Origin: Thinopyrum elongatum
Taxonomy: Eukaryota; Streptophyta; Magnoliopsida; Poales; Poaceae
Direction of reading: 5' to 3'
Length of the DNA stretch: 64,000 nucleotides
Assembly: GCA_011799875.1 (NCBI GenBank)
Contig: CM022302.1
Coordinates: 179,048,942-179,112,941, forward strand
A model generated the notes under the pieces. It saw only the letters and a program-made list of their open reading frames with translations. It was not told where the DNA came from and made no database searches. The translations under genes were made by a program, and so were the position numbers. Below are positions 9,328 through 17,678 of the stretch, piece after piece. Numbering within the stretch: the stretch's first letter is position 1; every line of letters begins with the position of its first letter.

Positions 9328-9935
9328 TGATCGTACTAATTGATGGCAGAGCCTGCATAAAAAAACGTGGGCCGAGTCAAACTGGGCATGCTTCGCAAGA
9401 GCAAAAAAATGATCGATGGGTTCGCTGCCCGATTAAATAGTATCACCTCGCCTTTTATACCAAATTTTACAGATTTATATACGTGCACGAGTTGCCTTGA
9501 AGACAAACAAGGCGCCTCATGAATAAGAACAAAAAGGATGATGTGTGTGTCTCATTCATCCAGTGGGCATAAAAGGAAAGAGAAATTAATACCTAGGAAT
9601 TAATAAATATCCAAAGAGGTGAGGGGGCACGGCATAGATTCCTGCAGGACAAATACTAGCAATGACACAAGCGTGTGGACTAATAACGCAAGGGAATAAT
9701 GGAGGTGAGATGGGCTAAGACACATTTAGCAAGATTTCTTTACGACTCCGTGCGAATTCCGAAAAATCGCTCCAACTTCCAAACAATGCCTTGGTATGTA
9801 GGATTTGAAAATTAGTCTTTTCAAATAACATACTGTTCGTCTCGCTGCCGCCGTTGGGTGGCACCATTCAGATATTGTTATGCTGTGTTGTTGTGGATTA
9901 TTTCTTCCGTTGCAACGCACGGGCATATGTGCTAG

Positions 9936-10803
9936 TTGTAAGATATGGATCATACACTGCTGCAAGTGTCAGGCTTTAGCTATCAATAGCACATAAGCAG
10001 CAGCCTAATAGTAATCTGAAACCTTAATTGAAGTCCATGTATCACTGTCCCTAACAACAGCTGCCTAGCAATACTAGATACAACCTGAAGCAAATGGAAT
10101 GGGAACGTGCGAGTTAGCATAATGGAGGGCAGATCATACGTTACTCGTGGCTTGACCGGTGCACCTAACAGGGGCAAGCCTTCCTCTGTTCTTGAGCTTG
10201 TCTGTTCAGCTGTTGAGCTACTAGCTAGACTCGATTTATGATAGCTAGCCATCTTTTTTGCACCAAAAATTAGGAAACATGTCTACTACTTGGTTTCATC
10301 ACATTATCTCGTACTCGAAAAAAAGAAGATAATCCCATCTTTCTTATCACTTGTTGGCAGTTGGCACATCAATCGCTCTGTCATTGCTGTAAAGCAGTGG
10401 CGGTTGTTGCAACTGAGATGCTACTGCATTTTTATGGCATAAGCTTCCTTGCTAAACCATCTCACCACAAGTCCAAAGCCTCACCCATTTCTGCCCATCC
10501 TTTGATTCCACGGAAACCTAGTTAGTGGCAGAAAAGAGGGGATGATTATTGTGAACTGTCCTACACTAGCACTCTATCACATGATGCAACGAGGCGGTTT
10601 CTTATCTCCATCAGCGCATCATAAATGGAAACCCTAGCTACCCAGACATCACTCGATGATAGGCGTGAGATATGTGAATTGCTTTTGGATCTCATGCGTG
10701 TGTGAATGTTGGTGAGAAGGCTGACTTACCAACATTTTCTTCTGGAGGTGCGACGATCTAAAAACTAATTACACAGTTTCTATCTAATCCAAAATTGCAA
10801 ATG
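9936..10803. other. Spacer between the Helitron-like element and duplicated flank copy 2
   Basis: I see no gene. Reading frames are short with random composition. At the right edge (10778-10850) the phrase GTTTCTATCTAATCCAA is repeated twice, so the left border of the duplicated flank was itself locally duplicated. Confidence 0.5.
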
Positions 10804-11027
10804 CCTTCGTTTTCGCCCTAGTTTCTATCTAATCCAATATTCTAAATGCCTGCCTGTGGAGAGCCTTGTAAGAATCGATTGGTGGAGGCTGATGTCATTG
10901 CCTCTGTTTGTTTGCCTCATTTACCAGCCATCATGCCGCCTGCCTCGCAAGAATCCTGCCTTCCGTTTTGGCAGTCACCAGACCAGGGCATGAAGACCAC
11001 CTACTCTCTGGAGCATGAAAAACAGGT

Positions 11028-11163
11028 TGAGTTCCTGTTTTGGGTTTTCTCTCTCTTTCTCTTATTTCATCTGCTGGGTGTTTGCCCGCTTGGGCTGTCT
11101 CTTTGTAATTGTCCCCTTCTGATCAATGAATTTGGCAGAGCAAATGCCAACATTCAAAAAAAG
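11028..11163 (+). mobile_element. 5'-truncated LINE 3' end (about 130 bp)
   Basis: Present only in copy 2 of the duplication. It ends in ...GATCAATGAATTTGGCAGAG, a short tract and then CATTCAAAAAAA, the kind of 3' end seen in Triticeae L1 elements (a TTGTAAT tract, then ATGAAT-GGCAGA, then poly(A)). The target duplication is not clean, so the left border is approximate. Confidence 0.5.
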
Positions 11164-11384
11164 AATCCATGCATGTGTGTGAAGGAGAACTTCCTGTCCG
11201 CTCCCAGTTTGAGGAATACCCTGGGACATGAATTACTGTGGCTGTTGAATCTATGTGCTTAATTTGGAGTATATGCATTTCCATTTTGCTGCTTATAAAT
11301 TACTCGTGTTCATGCATGGTCGCCCTTCTCTAGAAAGACAAATTCAGATTCTTGTTCATAAGCATAGCAACTTCACCTACTGTT

Positions 11385-11428
11385 GTTATATATTTGGTTT
11401 TTTTTTGCGAGGAGTTATATATTTGGTT
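11385..11428 (-). mobile_element. Ultra-short LINE-type retroinsertion (14 bp) with a perfect 15 bp TSD
   Basis: GTTATATATTTGGTT occurs at 11385-11399 and again at 11414-11428, flanking T7-GCGAGGA. The homologous position in copy 1 (8520-8534) has a single GTTATATATTTGGTT and no insert. That shows the insertion happened after the flank was duplicated. Confidence 0.75.
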
Positions 11429-11792
11429 GTCAGTAGACCTGTAACAGCCTTTGAGATCTCAACAAGTAGAAAGAGAGGATGATAGTTTTTTTACTTGGTT
11501 TGGTTTCTTGCTCCTCAATTACCAAGGTTAGGGCATCTCCAACGGCAACACGCAAATTTCCTCCCGCATCCGTCCGCGGACACGGATGCGGGAGGACGCC
11601 ATCCAACCGTAGCCTCTATATGCCCGCCACCAAATTCAAATCCAAATCTACGCTGATCCACACAACGCGGCGGATCGCATCCCTGATCACAACCAAAAGG
11701 AGGCAAATATGCTTAGTTTTTACATGCCTGAATCCAAAAGAATATCAGTCCGGAAGACCGCCGGACTGGCCATCCCAGCAAGTTGCTCTTGA

Positions 11793-11983
11793 TCAAGGAG
11801 GTGCAATCGCCGCCGTGTAGGCCGCCTCCGCATCGGCGTCCACCTCCGCCTCCGCCGCCTCCTCATCTTTCGCCGCCGCCAACTCATCTTTCTGCCGCTC
11901 CAGCATCTGGTAGCGGACGGATTGGACGATAATTCTAGAATCGGCATCCAAAGAGTCGATATTCAAGGTCAACATCTTGGTGT
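11793..11983 (-). pseudogene. C-terminal part of the Myb/SANT-NAM-associated-type gene, cut off by the gypsy insertion
   Basis: The minus-strand frame begins at the gypsy border with MLTLNIDSLDADSRIIVQSV and ends with an acidic Ala/Glu-rich tail at a stop near 11793. The phrase NIDSLD..SR.IVQ is typical of the C-terminus of plant NAM-associated-domain proteins. It continues the reading frame found on the far side of the retrotransposon at 21648. The terminal repeat of the host element follows about 260 bp further left. Confidence 0.6.
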
Positions 11984-12875
11984 TGTCGGTGTTCTAGGAA
12001 CCAGGGTACCCAGACTTGCCTGCCTGCGGCCCACGGCATGGCTCCATCGACGGCCTGGTACGGCCCACCTTCAAGACCATCAAGACAAGACCCTCGTGAT
12101 GGGCCAAGCCTCGTGAGGCGGACGACGCCAAGACCTCCCGAGGGAGCGGCCTCCCCAGGCTACCTCCTGAGGAGCGAAGATTTCTATGCAGGTACCCAAC
12201 CTCATGAGGTTGCGATGACGCAAGCCATGACGACCAAGGCCAGGCGGGCGCAGAGGAGGCGGTTTCCTCTTTGGTGCTAAGGAGGCAAGGACAGACGTGG
12301 GTTCCCAAGGAATCTGGCAAAGGTTTCCATTCTGGCGCAACGAGACCAAGGCCACCGGCACGGCAGGACGGATGTCATCACCGAGCCCATCGCTGCGTCA
12401 CGACCAGAAGCTTTGCAGGCGAAGACCACCTTTTGTCAGGATAAGATGTACTACTTGTCCCCTTTCAAATTTGCCACTGTGGGATCCCTTCCCGCCTATG
12501 TTTTGGTGGAAGAGGACCGAGCCCACTATAAGTATAGGTTAGCCACCACTGTAGAGGGGGATCCCATCCATCCATCCGATCTGATCCAAACCTCATCGAC
12601 TCATTCCCTCACCCCCAAACCTCGTGAGGTTGTTCATCCCTTGTACTAGTTCATCCTCAGCCCCTCGTGAGGCCAATCCATCACAAAGCAGGAGTAGGGT
12701 CTTACATCGCAAGGTGGCCCGAACCTGGGTAAACTGCCGTGTTCATCTTCTTCCTTGTTCGTGTGAATCGAGTTAGGCCGTGGGACGATGAGCTCGTTGG
12801 CTGGACAGGTCGAGTTCTTCACACACGGCCTAGAGTTCGAACCTTTCTTGGGTCTGCGGAGCCCTGAATCCGACA
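11984..12875 (+). repeat. 5' LTR of the 9.66 kb gypsy element
   Basis: 892 bp, TGTCGG...CCGACA. A TATA-like TATAAGTA lies at 12527-12534. The LTR is followed by TTTGGCGCTCCAGGTAGGGG (12876-12895), the primer-binding region; I do not assign the tRNA. Relative to the 3' LTR it keeps about 43 extra bases near 12610-12655. Confidence 0.9.
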
Positions 12876-12947
12876 TTTGGCGCTCCAGGTAGGGGCGTGT
12901 CAAAGCCTCTCTTCCACCGTTCGTTCCGCCGCCGTTCCGTCGCTCCT

Positions 12948-14514
12948 ATGGCCGACGCTCGCCTTGTTCGTGCCGAGCGCCGGTCCACTCGCATCGCCCA
13001 GACGGCGCCTGTGGGCAACGGCGCTCCTCGCCGTTCTGCCTCCCCGGCGGCTAACGCCGCCACTGACCCTGCTGTTCGTGAACAGCAGGATTCGCCCGCG
13101 CGACGGCCGTACCGCCACTCCATCACCCACTTCAGCCACGACGTCGTCTTCTCATGCTCGTCATGGGCCGGCGAACGCGTAGGCTGCGTTGCTCATGGCG
13201 CGTTAGCTTCTGCGTTACCGTCAGGCCAATGACCTCTATGACGACTGGCTCGGCCGCATCGCCGAACTCGTCAACGCCGCCGGTGAGGCCCCTACACCGT
13301 CCCGTTCGCCTCGTCCTCCGCCGTCCCTGGCGGGCGACGTGGCTCACGGCGCGCCTCCTCCTCCTCCTCTGCACGACGCAAATCCCGAGCCCAGGCGTGA
13401 GGCACCCCAACGCGACCCACCGCGCAGGGCGCCGGCGCGCGATGAAGAAAGCTGCCAGGTAGTGCAGCGGCCGTAGGCCGATGCGCGCGCTCCCAGCGCC
13501 GCCGCGTCAAGACCGCGTGCCGCCGGAGGCGGCGGCGCGCGGGCGACAAGATCAAGCTCCCCCCATGCGACCGGCACATGTGAGTGCGGCAGGCTGCCGT
13601 GCTTTCACCCCGGAGCTGCGCTGCGTCGTCTGGCCTGTCAAGTTCAAGTCGGATCTGCCTCCACGCTATGATGGCACTCCTGACCCCGCTGAGTTCCTCC
13701 AGCTCTACGAGCTGAGCATCGAGGCGGCGAACGACAACGACAAGGTCATGGCGAACTGGTTCCCCATGGCCCTCAAGGATGGCGCGCGTTCTTGGCTCTT
13801 GAACCTTCCGGTGGGGTCGATCTCCTCCTGTGACGAGCTGCGCAAGCGCTTCATCGCCAACTTCTAGGGCACTCGCGACCGCGCTCCTGCAGCAGGCGAC
13901 CTGCGGCGCATAAAGCACCAGCCGGGCGAAACCTTGCACAAGTACATACAGCGCTTCACGAACGTTCGCCTCAAGATCCCAAAGGTGTCGGACAAGGCCA
14001 TCATTTTGGCGTTCTCTGAGGGCGTCCAGGATGTCAAGATGAAGGAGAGCTCGCCATACACGAGGACTTGTGCTCGGCTCTGGAGATGTTCAACATGGCC
14101 GCTAGGTGCGCGAGGGCAGAGGAAGGTCGCCTCTCCCTCCTGGAGCTTCCGGAGGCCGATCCCGAAGACAAGAAGGCCAAGGCTAAGGATGTAAAGCGCA
14201 AGGGCCCCGCTGTGCTCACGGCTGAACCTAAGATGAAGCGCGGCTGCGACCACGCCGAATCCTCCAGGGGCAACCGTCCGTTCTGCGTCTTCCACAACGT
14301 CCACAGCCACAACACCAATGACTGCCAGGAGCTCAGGGCAATCCACAACGGGCGCCTTGGCCGCCGCCCCGAGCACAGCGACCGCGGCTACGGCCACGGA
14401 GGAGGCCGTGGTGGTGGCCGTTGGGACAACCGTGACACCCGCCAGGACTGGAGCTACCAACCCCGTGAGGACCGCTGGCAGGGCCAGCCTCGTGATGGCC
14501 CCTGGAGAGACTAG
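12948..14514 (+). pseudogene. Gypsy gag, broken by stops and frameshifts
   Basis: The likely start is the ATG at 12948 (MADARLVRAERRSTRIAQ), an Arg-rich N-terminus. The retrotransposon gag domain lies in another frame at about 13590-14045, with RYDGTPDPAEFLQLYELSIE, a WF.MALKDGARSWLLNLP stretch and then GETLHKYIQRFTNVR. It is interrupted by a stop at 13865-13867. A further shift near 14050 leads to 14068-14514, which contains a zinc-knuckle-like CVFHNVHSHNTNDC and a Gly/Arg-rich RNA-binding-type tail ending at a stop at 14512. At least two frameshifts and two stops make it non-functional. Gag normally forms the virus-like particle in the cytoplasm. Confidence 0.8.
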
Positions 14515-15402
14515 CCTCGTGAGGACCGTCCTCAGGGCAGTGCCGGCCTCCCTCCGCTGCCGCCACCGCCAAGGAGAAACGACGGCAACCGCCAAGATGA
14601 TGGGGCTGGGGGCTTCCAAGAGCCTCGTGCGATCGCCTGCATCCTGGGTGACGCTCAGGCTGCCGCCTCTCATCGCATCTTCAAGCAGTTCGCTCGTGAG
14701 GTGAACGCGGCCCTTCCCAAGCTTGAGGTGTCGCGTCCCCTCAGATGGTCCAAGCACGCCATCACCTTCGACTCCATGGACCAGCTTAAGTGCTCAGCCG
14801 CCGCTGGCGCGCTCCCGATGCTCTGCACGCCAACCATCAGCAACGTCCTCGTCACCAAGACCCTCATCGATGGCGGCGCGGGGCTCAACGTTCTCTCTGT
14901 CGAGACGTTTGAGACACTCCAAGTGCCCTACGACCAGCTTCTGCCTACCAAGCCTTTCTCAGGGGTGACCGATGGCTCCACCATTCCCATAGGGCAGATT
15001 TGCCTCCTTGTCACCTTCGGCAAGCGTGACAACTACCACACCGAGCTCATCGACTTCGACGTCGCCCACATCCGCCTCCCATACAATGCCATCCTCGGGT
15101 ATCCGGCCCTCGCCAAGTTCATGGCAGCGACGCACCACGGCTACAACGCCCTCAAGATGCCAGGAAGTGGCGGCATCATCATGGTCGCCTGTGATGAAAA
15201 GGATGCGGTGTGCTCCCTCGAGCGCGCCTACCAGGCTGCGGCGGTCGAGAACTCTGACGACGAGGGTTCCGTCCTGCCTCCTGAGGCCGTCCCCAAGAAG
15301 AAGAAGCAGCTCCTCCCAAAGGGCCGTCAGGAGGCTGGGGCGCCCGATGATCGTGCCTCAGGCCCCGCGCCCACTGCTGGGGCGCCTTTTCCTCTCGCAT
15401 AG
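14515..15402 (+). pseudogene. Gypsy aspartic protease region
   Basis: In the same frame as the gag C-terminus, after the stop at 14512. It contains TLIDGGAGLNVLS (about 14860-14900), a DG.GA variant of the D-T/S-G-A protease active site, and later IRLPYNAILGYPALAKF, a conserved gypsy phrase just before the reverse transcriptase. The frame then becomes Lys/Pro/Ala-rich and ends at a TAG at 15400. The DGGA core suggests it may still be an aspartic-protease fold; activity cannot be judged. Confidence 0.7.
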
Positions 15403-15539
15403 GAAGGCGCGCCCGACGCCCCTCTCAGGACGGGCTCGGGGGCTCTCATCTGGAGGGCCTCTGACCTGACCAGCGTCACGAGGGAGGCGTTCGGGCACCA
15501 CGTGGGGGCGTGCTTCGACGCGCGCCTCCGTGAGCAAGG

Positions 15540-15860
15540 CGCAAGGCGCTAGGCGCTCAGGAGTTCATCACCAAGGTGACCGAGGAGCTTCAGGAGGCAC
15601 AAGCCATGCGCGGCGAGCGTCGCCCCGCACCATCCAGTGCAGCTGCCGCCCATGATATGGGTGGCGAACTGCGCGTCTGCGTCAACATCCCAGGCCTCAA
15701 CAGGGCTGCTTCTCAGGACCTCTTCTGGCCGTCCCGTGTCAGCCGGAGTGGGGGCTACCCCTGCAGCTCCATCCGCATGCCGTTCGGCCTGCTGAACGTG
15801 GCCGCCTCGTACCAGCACCTCATGCAGGGAGCCTTGGCGGCTCACGAGGTCAGGCGCTAG
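15540..15860 (+). pseudogene. Reverse transcriptase remnant
   Basis: The frame at 15576-15860 contains RVCVNIPGLNRA-like text and then SSIRMPFGLLNVAASYQHLM, the conserved (R)MPFGL.NA.ATYQ.LM motif of gypsy reverse transcriptases. The polymerase core with the Y/F-x-DD motif, RNase H and integrase, normally about 3 kb more, are absent. The sequence passes straight into non-coding DNA. Confidence 0.7.
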
Positions 15861-16796
15861 GCGGTCTTGATCGAGGAGGTGATGGACCCTCGCGAGCCCC
15901 CCGGACCTCCGGAGCCTCCAGGGACTCGGGAGTCGGTCGGCCCGTGAGGGGTGATCTCTGTAGCGCGCATCTTCAGCTACTCCAACGCTTCTACAACGAT
16001 CGTGCCAGGTGACTTTTTGGTTTGTTCAGTTGAGGGCGCCCCTCGGGCTGCATTATCCTCAAGCTGTCAGGGCCCGCCCTGCAGCCTGTATCATTTTGCG
16101 CATGTATCAGAACTGGCTTCGCCTTTTATGAATTTCTTAAATACTGCAACTTGCATGTCCGGTGCTTTGCCACCATGAATGTTGTGCGCCCTCACAAACC
16201 TGCCCGCGACCGCCTCATGATTAAGGACTGGCACGGGGTCTGTCCCTGCAGTGTCGCTAAACCCAAGTGGCCGAGTTCTGTCTCGCGAGCCAGCTCCTGT
16301 GCACGTCACCTCCCGTGGTCCTTGGTGCCTTGTTCTCGCATGAGCTAATCGAGAGTGGATGAGTCAGGGCGCGCGACCCGGTGCCTCGCCGCCGCGGGAG
16401 CCGTGCGTCGATGGTCTTTCTTTAGGATTGTTGCATGAGAAGACTGGGCACGGCGTCTGTGCTCGGGTCCGTCCCTGCAGCGTCGATAAACCCAATGGCT
16501 GAGCTCTGTCTGGCGGGCCGGCCCCGTTCACGTCACCTCCTGGGGTCGTTGGTGTTTGGCCTTCTCATGCGATGTCCTCCGGAGATTCACTCGGTGCAGG
16601 CCACCTCACCATCTTACAGGTTTCTTGCAAGCGCCCCGCGCTAAAAATTCAGGCACAACCCGCCTTGAGGTAGGGCCTCGTGAGTCCCGCGCTGGCTCCC
16701 GACTGCCCAGATACACCTCCTCCAGTTCTGCCGTGCTAGCAACGCGTACGAACGAGGCTGTACACGCCTCGGAGTCTCCCCCAGAGGGAACTCCCA

Positions 16797-16962
16797 CCCA
16801 CGCACTAGTGGAAGCCCCATGCTCCGCGCTGGCGGACGACACGGTCGAGGAGCGACTATGCCCACGCACCAGTGGAAGCCCCATGATCCGCGCTGGTGGA
16901 CGACACGGTTGAGGAGCGGCTATGCCCACGCTAGATTGGAAGAACCATGCTCCGCGCTGGTG
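16797..16962. repeat. 64 bp tandem repeat, about 2.6 copies
   Basis: CCCACGC starts units at 16797, 16861 and 16925. Units share GGAAGCCCCATG(C/A)TCCGCGCTGG and GACGACACGGT. The spacing is exactly 64 bp, so frame is not conserved and the repeat is probably not coding. Confidence 0.85.
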
Positions 16963-17228
16963 AATAAACAACTGAGGGCGCCCTTGTGGCCGCACCAACC
17001 TCAGGACAGCCTCTCGGCTCTTCGCCCGGTAACACCTCACAACTTTTCCCCCGGAGGATCGCGCGAGGGGGCTGGACACGGGGGTTGTGCTCAGGCCACG
17101 CCTGGCATACGCCGCCCTACCAGGTATGGGTACCTGGTCTTCTCGCGTTCCCCCCGGGAGAAAGCTGGTGAGCAAGGTATGAAGGACTTCGGATTAGCTT
17201 GGACGGCTGCTCGCTTTTCCTTCATGAG

Positions 17229-17542
17229 GGCCATTCGCACGTCAAGGGGGACCCCTGAGCATTGCGCCTCAGGGGCCTCACTGGTCATGTAGCCCCCCAC
17301 CCCTTGGTCTTGTCCTAGTGATCTGGACGCCCCAACGGCAGTTGACGCATGCGCGGGGCTGGGCCCTGCAGACGCAGAACATTGTGGCTGTTCGTACGTC
17401 AAGGGGGACCCCTGAGCATCGCGACTCAGGGGCCTCACTAGTCACGTAGCCCCTCGCCCCTTGGTCTCGTCCAGGTGATCCGGACGCCCCCAACGGCGGC
17501 CGAGGTATGCGCGGGGCTGGGCCCTGCCGACGTAGAACGCTA
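17229..17542. repeat. 157 bp tandem duplication
   Basis: ACGTCAAGGGGGACCCCTGA begins at 17239 and 17396. The two units share the CTCAGGGGCCTCACT, CCCCTTGGTCT and GCGCGGGGCTGGGCCCTGC tracts. Each unit contains a short inverted repeat, CCCCTGAG...CTCAGGGG, that could form a hairpin in either strand. Confidence 0.8.
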
Positions 17543-17678
17543 AGGCAAACAGGAAGAAAACCGAGCACGGAAAAGAAATCGCGGAGTTCCAGCAAGGTAT
17601 TACAAAACATAATGTTCCACAAATTCAAGCAGAAGTTCTTACGCCTCCGTGAGGCACGATTAATGTTGCAGGGTCAAA

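Larger units (their letters stand above)
8726..9935 (+). mobile_element. Non-autonomous Helitron-like element (1,210 bp)
   Basis: The left end is A|TCTATACCTACTATTAAA (TC at 8726-8727). The right end has a small hairpin CCGT-TGCAACGC-ACGG (9907-9922), nine bases, then CTAG (9932-9935) followed by T. This fits Helitron rules: 5' TC, a 3' hairpin about 10 nt before CTRR, and insertion between A and T without a target duplication. No Rep/helicase coding is present. The phrase GTTGCAACGCACGGGCA...CTAG is, from memory, a frequent repeat end in grass genomes. The body contains LINE-type insertions (9012-9059, 9098-9327). Confidence 0.5.
10804..11530. repeat. Duplicated NF-YC 3' flank, copy 2
   Basis: Homologous to 8053-8640. 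It differs mainly by two insertions: about 130 bp at 11028-11163, and a 14 bp insert plus a 15 bp target duplication at 11385-11428. Homology stops at the TTA of 11528-11530, where the Harbinger-like element begins. Because copy 1 lacks all three events it acts as a natural empty-site control. Confidence 0.85.
15861..17678. other. Non-coding 3' part of the gypsy element with nested repeats
   Basis: No coding family is recognisable. It contains a diverged direct repeat (about 16225-16335 versus 16450-16560, sharing GTCCCTGCAG(T/C)GTCG(C/A)TAAACCCA), a 64 bp tandem repeat (16797-16962) and a 157 bp tandem duplication (17229-17542). GC is high throughout. It separates the pol remnant from the antisense gene. 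Confidence 0.6.

Noticed and set aside
10846..11262. 138-codon forward frame in duplicated flank copy 2
   Set aside because: The frame is not kept in copy 1 and part of it is the LINE tail at 11028-11163.
13864..14757. 297-codon reverse frame opposite gypsy gag/protease
   Set aside because: It mirrors a coding strand of high GC and has no recognisable domain.
16606..17175. Reverse frame across the 64 bp repeat
   Set aside because: The repeat period is not a multiple of three and the frame is low-complexity; likely chance.
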